From Symbiodinium natans (taxonomy: Eukaryota; Sar; Dinophyceae; Suessiales; Symbiodiniaceae): DNA of 64,000 nt. This document shows positions 1-11,200 of this stretch, piece by piece. The translations under genes and the position numbers were made by a program. The stretch is from positions 820,684-884,683 of the forward strand of contig CAJNDS010002546.1 in NCBI GenBank assembly GCA_905221605.1, read 5' to 3'. The notes beneath the pieces were generated by a model, which saw only the letters and a list, made by a program, of their open reading frames with translations, was not told the origin of the DNA and searched no databases. Each line of letters starts with the position of its first letter. Position 1 is the first letter of the stretch.

Positions 1-445
1 CAATGCCAATAGCTTTCGCCTTAATGTTTTGAAACCCGAAAAAGGCAAAAGAACTCACGCGGAAGAAGCGAGCCTTCTTTTGGGGGCTCACATTGCAAGC
101 GAGGTAAATCGAAACCAAAACGGCTAGAATCGCAAGCAGCGCGCGTATTTCGAGAACTTCAATGCAAGCTTCTAAGCTTCCTGAACGCTGCTGCTGCATG
201 CCCTTCACCACTAGTGTGAGCCAGATCACCTACAAATCTTGGACACAACACCCTCCAAAAATCTCAGAAAGCTTCAACCAGCAAAGAGCAATTTGGGCAC
301 CTTGAATTTGCTCTCGCTGGGCGGAGTGCTGGTCGATGCCATGTGCGCACCTGGCACACGCCCATCTTAAGCTGCGCTGTGTGGAGGGTTCCGCATCCTG
401 TCCGACAAGAACAGAACGCACAATGCCTGAGGAATGAAATTGCCT

Positions 446-521
446 CCTAAACCCTAAACCCTAAACCCTGAACCCTGAACCCTAATTAAACCCGAAACCC
501 TAAACCCTAAACCCTAAACCC
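446..521. repeat. Interstitial telomere-like array (CCCTAAA)n
   Basis: About ten degenerate units of CCCTAAA, with variants CCCTGAA and CCCGAAA, run through this stretch. TTTAGGG is the telomere repeat reported for dinoflagellates and most plants. The array is short and internal with ordinary sequence on both sides, so it is an interstitial relic rather than a chromosome end. Confidence 0.9.
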
Positions 522-1947
522 AGTAAGCATGCGGGAATCGCTGCACGAAACCGCGTGGGTGCTGGTCATCCTGCGCCCAACTTACAAGGGAAGGCTTCCA
601 GAAGGTTGAATTCGTACCTACCCAACCTCTCAACACTCCTGTTTTCTTTCTTTGAGAGGGGGGGGGGGGGAGGAGCGGGGATTGCAAATCGGATGCAAGC
701 TTTTTGCTTTTAGATTTGTCTCGCTACCGAGCCACAAAAATCGGCGAACATTCTAGACATCCCACCAAATGGACCCCAAAAAGCAGCGGCAAACGCATGG
801 ACTAACGGAAAATTTGGGAGAAGAACGAAAAAGCCACTTATCAACCCTTTACCGTTGTGATCTTGCAGGATGGCAAAGGCAGCCTTCGCAGATTTGTTTT
901 GGATTGTTTGTGGCTGCGCTTAATTTCGATACATCGATGTTTTCTGGTGTACCCGGTAACCAATGCTTTTTGGGAAGTGATATAACGTATCACCCCCGCT
1001 GTAGCAATATGATCACAACATAAAGGGTTGTGAATCCAGGAAGGCCTGGGCGTACAGTTCTTCATGCTTTCTGCATGTTCCTGCCTTCTGCCGTCCTGTC
1101 CTCGCCGTTTATGGGGCAAGGGCGAGAGGCATTCAGCAACGTAAGACTTATAGAGCGGCGCGTCCTGAGGTAGCAGTTGTACCTCTGGCTGTGCAGCGCA
1201 ATGAGATAATCTCCCGCGTCCACGACCTCAAAGCAGAATTGGGTCCAGGGGCCCAGTGCCTAAACCTGCTGCTCTGAATCGACGCGAACCTCTCTCTGCA
1301 TCTTCAGCAAATTCAGCAAAGCCACAGTGAAGCGCTCCTGCATCCAATCCATGGTCACGTCTTTGGGAAGCCTGGCGGCATGCAAAACCTTTACAAGGCT
1401 GACCGCTTAGGCAAACTTTCGGTCCCCCCCCCCCCCCCCCTTCTTGTCCCCCACGCGGAGAATACTAAATATACAGTCAGGGGACTTGTACCCTCAGAAA
1501 GCTTCAGCCAGTCTAGGCCAACCTAGGCCCGGAAACTCAAATATGAACTGCCAAGATTCCCTGCGATCGAGTCGATTGTCCGGCTTGGTCGGCTACCTGA
1601 CGCTCCACCGCCGAAAGGGAAAGGGGTGAAAGGGGAGGAAAAGGGAGGAGGCGAGGGCCAAGGCGAGGAGAAGCCTCGAGGTTGCGGGGATACCCAGCAG
1701 TCGCTTCTGGGGGCTTGAAACTGTGTTTAAGGAGACCCGGATGCTTGTCAGCTTCTTCGAGATTGATGCTGCAGGAGCCCCTGAGTGAATATCCCGCCAG
1801 AAATCAGAGTCGAGCAGCGAATGAAGCGCTTGAATTTGGGGTTCCGGACCACGACCGTCGAACCTATCTGCACGCCACCTCGAGCGCTTGGGACTTAGGG
1901 ATGTTGCGCGTGACTTGAAACGAGGCGACTCTGAAATATGCATAATG
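522..1947. other. Gene-poor stretch
   Basis: No convincing gene is visible. The stretch contains a G homopolymer near 659-672 and a C homopolymer near 1422-1440. ORFs here are short, overlap on both strands and show no recognisable domain. Confidence 0.5.
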
Positions 1948-3381
1948 CTAATGACATGGCAGATGGCTTCCATGGTGCATCGTGGGGTCGTAGCAGTAGT
2001 CCCACTTTGACTTGCCAGATCCTGAGCATCCTGGAACGGCCTCAAGAGCATTCCGCTGGAAGCACTTCAGGCTGCCTTCGCAATCTGAGTCTTTGTCGCA
2101 ATCTCCAGCACATCTGGGCATGTTCGGAAAACCATGCACACCAGGGCTGCTGTCCAATGGCGGTGGCAGAGCATCGACTGGGTCATAGCAGTAATCCCAA
2201 TCTTTTGTGCCGACGCCATTGCACCCCGGGACAGCACTGAAGCCGTCTCTTTGCCAGCACTTGAGATTTCCCGCACAATCTGAATCCTTGTCGCAGTCAC
2301 CAGCACATTTCGGCATGCTTGAAGAACCATCTGCGCCCCGGCTGCTGTCCAAGCCATAGGGGTCGTAGCAATAATCCCAATCTTTTTTGCCCGATCCTGA
2401 GCACCCAGGAACCGTCGTAAAGCCATTCCTCTGGAAGCACTTCAGACTGCCCTCGCAATCTGAGTCTTTGTCGCACTCTCCGGCACACCTGGGCATGTTC
2501 GGAGAACCATCCACACCGCGGGTGCTGTCCAAGGATTCCGGGTCGTAGCAGTAGTCCCAACCTGAAATCCCCTCTCCCCGGCACCCGGGAACAGCTTCGA
2601 CACCATTCCGCTGGAAACATCGCAAACCTACCGCGCAGTCTGAAGAGGTGTCGCAATCGCCGGTACATTTGGGCATGTTCGGAAAAGCATCCTCGCCGCC
2701 CTTGTTGTCCAGTAGCGGATCACCTGCCAGCTCATTGCTTGCACCCCTGGGCAATAGCCAAAGGTAGCACATGTTAACAGAATTCATGGAAGCAGCCCCG
2801 ACCCATTCAGAGCTCTCTGCAGCTCGAGAGAACCACAATGGGACAGCTTCTGGGCACTTCTGCCTCTGCAACCTTCCGGAAAAAACACAGAAACAACAGA
2901 ACGGAGCCAAGCTGCCCTCCTTCTTCGCTTCGACCACGTAGGCTTTGGCGAGGTCGACCATGCGGTCACGGTCAGCATGCCCAGACCACCACCAGTTGAG
3001 GTGGTTCTCCTTGTTGAAGTCGCCGGAGGCAATCGAGGATCTAAAGGCGCCATCGAAAACCTGAGAAAATTGCAAGCTGAACTCTTTGTTTCCTACGACC
3101 ACAAAGCTACGTTCAAACTTGGAATGGAATAGCAGCTCAGTCACCGGGACTATCATGCGGCTGATGCCCCAGCCGTCATATTCAAGAAGCCTGAACTTTG
3201 CATCCCCCAGATTGTCAAAGAGGCCCATCACGTCGGTCTTGTGGATTACAATGTACTCACCTGGCCGCTCAGTGCTTGCACACTGGGAGTTGCAGCTAAA
3301 AGCCAACAGCGTGCCGGGGCAATCTTCCGCGACCAATATAGAAAATGGACGTAGCAGCCCTACTGTGCAAGACTCTGCCAC
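1948..3381 (-). CDS. Last LNWWW module plus four six-cysteine repeats (long 3' exon)
   Basis: This continuous ORF is capable of 477 residues. Residues about 30-170 form the only module copy with a fully open frame. Residues about 245-475 hold four tandem units of about 58 residues with pattern CxGxCDxxSDC, (L)xC(F/W)QR, VPGC and WDYCYDP, giving six cysteines each, presumably three disulfides. Similar CDxDSDC..LxCFQR..VPGC repeats are, as I recall, common in secreted proteins of stramenopile and dinoflagellate algae; no function is assigned. The units are joined by LDSxxGxxGxxNMP linkers. The true start is upstream through splicing; the first methionine is arbitrary. Confidence 0.65.
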   Translation of the reverse strand: MAESCTVGLLRPFSILVAEDCPGTLLAFSCNSQCASTERPGEYIVIHKTDVMGLFDNLGDAKFRLLEYDGWGISRMIVPVTELLFHSKFERSFVVVGNKEFSLQFSQVFDGAFRSSIASGDFNKENHLNWWWSGHADRDRMVDLAKAYVVEAKKEGSLAPFCCFCVFSGRLQRQKCPEAVPLWFSRAAESSEWVGAASMNSVNMCYLWLLPRGASNELAGDPLLDNKGGEDAFPNMPKCTGDCDTSSDCAVGLRCFQRNGVEAVPGCRGEGISGWDYCYDPESLDSTRGVDGSPNMPRCAGECDKDSDCEGSLKCFQRNGFTTVPGCSGSGKKDWDYCYDPYGLDSSRGADGSSSMPKCAGDCDKDSDCAGNLKCWQRDGFSAVPGCNGVGTKDWDYCYDPVDALPPPLDSSPGVHGFPNMPRCAGDCDKDSDCEGSLKCFQRNALEAVPGCSGSGKSKWDYCYDPTMHHGSHLPCH

Positions 3382-5212
3382 AGCAGCCTTGCGGCGCCTT
3401 GCGCAAATCCGAAGATCGATGCCAAGCTGCCGGGTTTGATGTAAGCTCTTGCGACGTCGACCATGCTGTCTATGTCATTCCACCCACTCCACCACCAGTT
3501 TAGCTTGTGGTCCTTGTTAAAGTCATCGGGCCTGTCCTGAACGGCGCCAGCAATCACCTCGGTTGTTTCAGAGAAGCTTGGGCTGCCACACCCCCAACAA
3601 ACTGAATTGTCTGTTTCCTCCCGCCACTTGCACATGTTGTAATAACTTTTCCCTGCATTTTAAGAGCAACTCAGCCACCGGGACCACCATGCGGCTGTTG
3701 CCATAGCCTGTGTATTCAAGAAGCTTGGCCCTTGCATCTGCCAGATTGCTATATCGGCCCACGACATCGGTCTTGTGCACGACCAGGTAGTCACCTGGCC
3801 GCCCATTGCTTGCACACTCAGTGTTGCAGCAGACGGTTAACACGGAAACAATCTTTCACCACCCCTTGTCGAACATGGACTTCACAATTGAACTTCTGCC
3901 ACTGTGCGGCAAACACCCGGAAGCCACAAACAAAGCAATGCCAAGCTGCCGCGTGTGTTGAGTTCGACTAAGTAAGTCTTTGCGACGTCGACCATGCTGT
4001 TAAGGGCATCATGCCCAGCCCACCACCAGTTCAGGTATTTGTTTTTGTTAAAGGTGTCGGGGCCGGACTTGACGGCGCCATTGCTCACCTTAGCTCTTGC
4101 TGAGATACTTGACCTGACTTGCCATGTCCTTGAAACTGAACTCCTTGTTTTCCATCGCCATTTGCCCATGTTGAATCTTAACCACAACTCAGTCACTGGA
4201 ACCACCATGCGGTTGTTGCCATCGCCTGTATATTCAAGAAGCTTGGCCCTTGCTCCCGCCAGCTTGTCATATCGACCCACCATGGCTTTCTCGTGGACTA
4301 CAAGATAGTCACCTGTTGCTTGCATGCTTCCGGTTGCAGCAAGCAGTTAACAAAGCTAACAGTGTGCACGGAGGCAGTTCTTTGCGTCCCATTCATCCCG
4401 TTTATACGATTCACTTAGCAGTCGTGCAGTGCAAGATCATCAAAAGAGGACACCTGCTGGGTAAGCTGCTCCTCCCTGCGAGACAAGCTGGCGAACCACT
4501 GTGGTTGGGCCCTTCTGCCGCGCCAACCTTCAGCAAAGGACAAAGCAGCCAAGCTGCCAGCTTTGTTTTCTTCGACCATCCATGCTCCTGCGACGTCGAC
4601 CATGCTGTCTATGTCATCCCACCCACCCCACCACCAGTTGAGGTTGTTGGCCTTGTTAAAGTCAACGGGCCTGTGCTGAACGGCGCCATGAGTCACCTCG
4701 GTTCACTCTTAGAAACTGAATTCTCTCTCTTTCCTACCGCGACTTGCACATGTTGTGATAACTTAGCCCTGCATTTTGAGAGCAGCTCAGTCACCGGGAC
4801 CACCATGCGGCTGTTGCCATGGCCAGTATATTCAAGAAGCTTGACCCTTGCATCCGCCAGGTCGTCATACTGGCCCACAACTTTAGCCTTGTTGACAACC
4901 ACGTAGATGGTAGTACTTGAAGCGGAGATGTGTATCGCAGCGAGATCTTCATTGGATGCGGAAATGGTTGTCTGTGGCCCGCCTGCCATTCTTGTGCTGC
5001 GAGGGCTCTCTATCCGGAAACACATAGTTACACTCGCTTTCATCATCGCCAGGCATCAACGCAACGTGGTGTAAGTAACACTGTCGGAATAACTTACATG
5101 CTGTTTCCGTGCCTTTGCTCCAAGGATCTGAAGCAACTTTGGCGCCAGCTGCGAGCACGGCAAGGCGGATAAGGGCGAGGAGAATTCGCATTGCCATGGC
5201 AGCCAGTTTCAC
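1948..5212 (-). CDS. Secreted modular protein gene: signal peptide, four LNWWW modules, four six-Cys repeats (multi-exon, partly decayed)
   Basis: I do not recognise the family. Read on the minus strand, a hydrophobic signal peptide at 5212-5130 is followed by four copies of a roughly 130-residue module. Each module begins with a Y(L/I)VV(H/N)K segment, has a conserved LLEYTG core and an MVVPVTELL segment, and ends with DFNK..LNWWW..G and MVD(V/L)AKAY. A six-cysteine domain repeated four times follows. The copies lie near 4910-4540, 4325-3960, 3843-3430 and 3330-2920. The fourth module and the cysteine region are one continuous ORF, but the first three modules change frame inside the module. 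The frame changes could be small introns or decay. Copy 2 lacks 8 bases present in copy 3 just before GDYLVV, which favours decay. A secreted or surface protein is inferred from the signal peptide and cysteines only. Confidence 0.6.
2900..4910 (-). repeat. Tandem array of four diverged LNWWW module copies
   Basis: At DNA level four copies recur about every 450-600 bases. The conserved landmarks on the plus strand are CCACCACCAGTT (the LNWWW codons, at about 2986, 3490, 4020 and 4630) and the ACC(A/G)CCATGCGG stretch (the RMVVPV codons). The copies differ by substitutions and small indels. This is the footprint of repeated exon duplication within one gene. Confidence 0.8.
5098..5212 (-). CDS. 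Exon 1 of the modular secreted-protein gene (signal peptide)
   Basis: The exon starts MKLAAMAMRILLALIRLAVL, a positively charged n-region with a long hydrophobic core and a small-residue AAGA cleavage region, typical of a signal peptide. It ends at a consensus GTAAGT donor whose GT is at 5097-5096 on the minus strand. The next module is in another frame and can be entered through a CAAG acceptor near 4918. Donor use is read from the sequence; the acceptor is inferred. Confidence 0.55.
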
Positions 5213-8200
5213 GCAGGCGACAGACTGAAGACGGAGAACTAGAGCCGGAAGACCAAGTCAATTGCTACCCGTCATCAGACCGAGTGCAAGATCGGTAAGA
5301 GCCGGTGATGTCCGAAACCCTGCGCATGATTCCCACATGCGAAGAATGAACAGGTTCCTCATTGCTCATATTAACGCTTCATCCAAGGATGCTCTAGCAG
5401 CACCTGAAGTCCTCACCCGTAAAAAACTCCAAACTGCCACGACAGCAGGAGCTCCAAAGGCCTTGCAACTCCAAGCCCCACAAACCACGAGCCTGGAATC
5501 CGCAACATGCTGTCGTACAATTTGGAGGTCCAAGCCCACATCAAGCTTCCAGCTCCAGTAGACTCTGGCATTTCGGGGGTGGATGGGGTCTCCAGGCTGA
5601 GAAATCTCCATGCCAAGCTGTTTTCGCACGGATGCTCACGCCCCGGGGTCCATAGAAGCGGTCTGCTGTATGTACAAGTCGGTCTTGCACAAGGCAAAGC
5701 CACAGGACGCCAGACCTGCATCCTGGAAACAGCCATGCTTGGAGCTTCATGGGTAGTTCTACATCGGGCAGTAAAGTGCCCAAGCGCATGTGTCACAAAA
5801 GCTCGAAGTAGACATGAAGCCGATAACCCATTACCCATGACCTCCAAGTAGTGCTTCAGGAAACGCCGTGGAAAGCTCAGCGCAACTGGGGAGCGCACGA
5901 CTGTCATGAGGGCTCTGTACATGTATGTTCATGTGTACCGGTTTCCAGCAGCAAGGGGCATGAATGCTGATCAGTTCGGAAAACTCTCGCCCACAAACCC
6001 TACGCACCTACACCTCACACCCCGTTTAAGTACCCCTTTACATTGAGCATGGCACCTAAGCTTCTAAGCCTGAAGCCTGTGCAAGCATCATGAATAATGG
6101 ATCGAAAGCCTTAGACCTCCCCCCCACTAAGATCCCTAATTCCCTACTGACGAACCAAGAAGTCATCAGGTCGTTCCCCTCCACGGCTGGCGTACGGCGC
6201 GCGCTGCACCTAATCCTCCGCCCCCCAAAAGCAAAAGATCATGCAACTTATGGAACCCTTCAAAGAGGGTCTACTTGCAGTAGGTCAGCTCTGTTGCCGG
6301 GGGGGGGGGGGAGGGTTCCGAAACCCCAAGGCCCCTAAATAGCGTCAGGGCAGAACGGGAACACCTACGCCTTCACCCAGTCGTCTTCCGCATCCTCCCG
6401 GGAATCCGAAGAACCTTCGGGGTTGTCGAGACAAACGAGGGATCTTCTGCACAGGTGAGGGGTTGAGAGTCGTCTTCTTGTTTCTTGTTGGGGGGGGGGA
6501 GGAGCAAGGAGGGGCTAGGGTGAGAGGGCTCAAGGTTCAGGTTTCTGGTTGCCCGTCAGTGCTCCTGATAGGCTTTGGAACATAACCACCCAACTCTAAG
6601 CCCTCCCGGCGGGGGGGGGGGGGAAGCCCTCGGGGGGGGAAGCCGATCCTCAATCCTCTGTGTCGGTCGGGCCCCGGGAAATGGACAGTGTGGGGATTGA
6701 GCCCATGGATCACAGTGGAGGCTGCACGAGCCCAACCCCCCAAGAAGGACCTCTCCACCTTGAAGCCGCTCCGGAAAGTGACCCCGACCCTGCACCGCAT
6801 CATGTACCATAAAGAATCATAAAACCTTGCACCCCAAAACAAGACTCCAAGATTTTGGGTGTGTGGACTATCGGGCTGAAAGAAATCAGAAAGCTCAGGG
6901 CTTTGGCTGTCTTTGGGTGGCAAAAGAGTCATCCGAGTAGCCAAGTCTGGGTGGCCAGCCCCCAGAGACGGAGAGCTGCGGTCCGGCTGAGGCCTTCGCC
7001 ATGCCCGGAACCGGCACATTCAAGTCACCACGTCCGATTCAGCCGAGTTGCGCATCATGTGCTGAGGCTTAGGGACTTAGGGGCGTCTAGAAACTGCTAG
7101 GATAGGAAGCCACATTGGTCACAAGTACCGCAGCGGCCTTCGGTGGTCCGTGCTTTTAGATTGCCATGGGGTCTCAAACTTGCAAAATGTCCGCTTCGCA
7201 TTTCTAGTGCACTAAACCCTGAACCCGAAAACAAATTGACCACAACTTGACCCAATGGAACCGCCAGCTCCCGGCAGGCCTCGTCCACCGCTGCCCCCAA
7301 GGCACCGCCAAACAGCTGCCTAACAGTTAAGAGAATTCAGGGAAAGACTTGTTGGGGCAGTTAGGGTATCTTGGGGCTTTCTGCTGAGGGCTTCGGGTTT
7401 TCAGACCGCCAGGTTGGCCCAGACTTCTCTCGCCTCAGCTCATCTCCTGCAGCAGCCTGGCTGTGGTAGAGGACCTCGGATGTGGGGGGGTGTCCGAAAT
7501 TAGGGGCCGCTTAGCACCTTACTGGGGGTCCTTTTCATAAGGGGATCCTTATGTGAGGGTCCATATTTTCTTAAAGCCCCATGTTGTTGTCGCTGTTTTC
7601 ACGGCACGGGGTTGGCTGAGTTTGAGGCGGGTACTTCTTCTGATTGCGTTCCCTGTGGGGGAGCTCAAGCGCCCAAGTTCTGCAAACTCACAGCCACAAT
7701 ACGTGCCGCCGCAGAGCCGTCTCGCCGGGGTGCTCGGATCGGCTGATCTCCATCTCCCGGCGCCCTGTGCAGGTAATCTAGGGGCCCTGATTAAGCAGAA
7801 TAGGGTTTTGGTGGGGGAATACTCTTAGTAACTACATTCGGACCCCTAGATTCAGCTTTAGAACCATAGAGTTCTTTACCTTGCACCCGGGTGGCTGAGG
7901 AAATTCGAAAACGGTAAACAGAACGCTTGTCTCAGGCTGAAGAGACTCATACACCGGCTGGGCGCTTGACAGCTCATCTGGCTTTGCTTTCCATGAAAGG
8001 TCGGTGCGGTTGAAGTTTCAGAGCAAAGACAAAAACAAAACACCTAACGCCCCCGGTCCTAGGAACCCAGCTCCCTAGGTTCCTGGGTCCCGCGCCGGGT
8101 ACCATTTGACCCGCCCGCAGGGACGCATTCAATTCGTCGCGGCTGGTATCTGGGTAGGCGAAGATGCGCAGCTGAGGGCCTTCAAGGCGTGTGTAGGAGG

Positions 8201-11200
8201 CCGATAACAACGTAGAATGGGCACCAAGTTTGGGGTAGTCACTAAGGGGAGAATTCTTTTATTTAGGCTACTGTGAAATGGCCAAACTAGCAGTCGCAAG
8301 AACCTCAGGCAGACTTCAGTGATCCTACGTCTAAACCTGCTCAACCTTCACGTAGATCATTATGATTATTATTATTAGTATTATAGTTAGTAGAGTATCT
8401 TCTTATCGACAAAGGAAGGGCATGGAGTTCACTCTGGCCTCAAAGAATCCTACACCCGAGCTGCAATGCAGAAATGGGCAGTACTGATGTCAAGAGTCTT
8501 GATTCTTGATGCACTGCTCGGGGAGGTTAGTCCGTAACTTGGCCCCCACAGCGGATCCAAAATCGAGGCTTAAACATAGGAATCCCACAGAGGTTGAAGG
8601 GAATGGAGGGAAATATGGATCAGCTCCAGAATTGAGGCTCTCCCTCCCTTCCTCCCAAGATCCAGCACAGGCACACAGCCACAAGGGGATCTGGATCGGG
8701 AGGTGTGTTGCCTGGGTGCCCCAAAAACATTGACACATATTGAGAGCATGTTAGCCGAAACAGGCTCCCCTCGCCAGAAAATTCCGCAGAATAAACTCGG
8801 AGCTGGAAGCCCCTAAACAAATATTCCATCAGTCCCAGACCATGGCCCATTCACACATCGTCTCTAAGTGCATGCTGGCATGAGTGGACTTTCGGGTTGA
8901 AGTTTGGCGTTGGGCCCCTTGGCCTTTATGCAAGGCAGGCAAACAAAAACTTGCAAGCGATTCATGAGTTGATCGAGATCCCCCAGGCCCAAAACCATGA
9001 AGGAGGAGTTACGTAGTGCACCTAAGCCACAAACTGCCAGAAGCCCAACGGTGTGAACGCCACAGCCTAGCCTTGGTCACACGCCCGGACCAGCTACCAG
9101 CAAACCGTCAAGGCCCAGCGTCGGTCTCCGCAAAGGCCAGCCACTTCGAGACACCCTCGTCGGAGCGCGTGGAGCGCGTGGTTGTAGCTGGGCTCAGATC
9201 GGCCGCTTGCCTCTTTATGAGGTTGCTCTCTTGCCATACCCCGAACAGCCATCATGAGCCCGAAACGCACGACGTAGCTCTTGCTCTCATCACAAGAGAT
9301 CATATAAGCCTTTAACTTGGCAGCCCATAGGCCTTGGGCTTGCACGCTGGCTGCCACGAGCTTCTCGTGGGGAAGAAGGGCCTTTTGAAGGCCCTGTGGC
9401 CCCTTGGAAGGATCGCAGCAACCAGAAACAGGTCGTTCAGCGCAGGTGTAGCAAAAGAATTGCAGGGGCTCCACACATCCAAGTGCTGCTTTCAGCCACT
9501 AGGGCCCAATAGAGTCTCCCCATGAACCTCACGGCCAGCGCATCTGCTGCCGAGGCACTTGCAGAAGTCTCTCCATCCCGGGCCGACAGGCGCCGCTCGT
9601 TGAAGTGTCGCAGTGGCCGACAAATGCCTGAAGGGTGCAGATGGCAGGTTTCTCACAGCACGGGAAGTCCCAGGCAACGTTTTCGGAAGACGAAGCTGGG
9701 AGTTTTGGATCGAGAGGGCGAAGATTTCCCAGATGTGAATGACCTCGGCCCTAGGCGAGCCACCGGTCCCTCCCCCCACCAATCAAACGGGTCAAACGAA
9801 CAAACCACCAACCTCCAGGAAGCCGGGGTGCGATTCTCGCGCTGCAGGCAGGTCGACCACTCTTCTGGTGCTCCGCCTTGCTGGAATTTGTTGGGCGGTC
9901 CTCGCTTTTTGTTGCGAGCTTCCTTACAATATGTAGGCCTTACACACATCCCACAAAAAGGGGACCAAGTTGTTTTTGCTGTACAGTGTGTCTGAGGCCG
10001 CGACCTGTCGACAAGTAACAATGAGTAGCTGCTTCAGGCTGCTTGTGAATGCAGACAAAATAAGGAAAACGGCGGGATACCGTCAAAACTATCAGATTTC
10101 GGGGTCCACTTGTGGCCTAGCGATTTCCTATCAGGGAGACATAGGCTTTGAGCAAGGTTTAGCTTGGAGAAAAATAACCATCTGCTGGTGAATATGCTGA
10201 CACCTCATGGACCCATAGAAGCCACTAAGGCTTTTCATACCAAAGGCTGCCGGACCAGTTGCATCATGTAGTTCCTCCCGGCAACTAATCTGAGTAGCAG
10301 GTTGTATAGACATGTAGAGACGCTCTTGTTGCTAAGGTCAGCACCGTCGCCGCATTCGCCCAAATCTGCAGAAGTGTGGCTGGCAGTTGAAGGTGCAGAG
10401 TGAAGCGAATACCTGAGAGCCACAAGCATGCGAGACGAGCGTTCAGAGGTTGTTCATCGGGAGCCCCTATATACCGTGATATACTTCAAAAACGCCCAAA
10501 GGCCCATACTTCAGAACCCTTGACAATGTAACTGCCCTGACATTGGATGGCCGATGAAAGCCCAATTGAGGGCCCAAAGCCCGCTATAAAGAGGAACGCA
10601 ACGTGGCACTAGCGTGATGGGTATTCGCGACGCAACTCATGCAGTTTGCCTGTCAGTGCACAGAGCTGACTGGATATCACTCACCTTCAGCACCTGACGT
10701 GTACCATGGACGCTGCTTGTACCCTTGTGCAAAAGGAGCACACTGTGAGGGAGCCCGCCCGTGTGGCGACGTAGATCCAGGGCAGCGACTGTCCGGCAGC
10801 ACCACCCCTGTGTCGAGAATGAGCGCGCTTGCGTATATAGGACTGCGGAAGTCCTGCTTACAGCCGTCTTGGGTAGTAAGTCTATTGCACAGCATCCAAG
10901 CTTGATGAGGGCGATTGGCAGCAACAGAGACTACATGATTTTACGTGATGCTGAGGCAAGCCACTTACCAGACTTACGACCCCCCATTGCCAACAGCAAA
11001 CGACACCTGACACTTGTTCGTGCCTGCCCGAACGAGGCATGAAGAAGGAGCTGTGGGGCATTAGACCCTCTTGCAGTAGGACAGAGCCCAGCCGCACGCG
11101 CGTGCAAACGCTGAGGTTCACCTGGCATGCCAGAGTCATCAGATAGTGAATAATTAGTGAATACCATCACACACATGCACAGGAAAAAAGAAGATGCGTG

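Noticed and set aside
5413-5922. 169-residue minus ORF and overlapping plus ORFs
   Set aside because: Both strands are open over the same interval, and none has a domain or a fitting splice context with the neighbouring secreted-protein gene.
9016-9474. Opposed 99- and 126-residue ORFs
   Set aside because: The minus ORF has some protein-like parts, but there is no domain, splice context or neighbour to support it.
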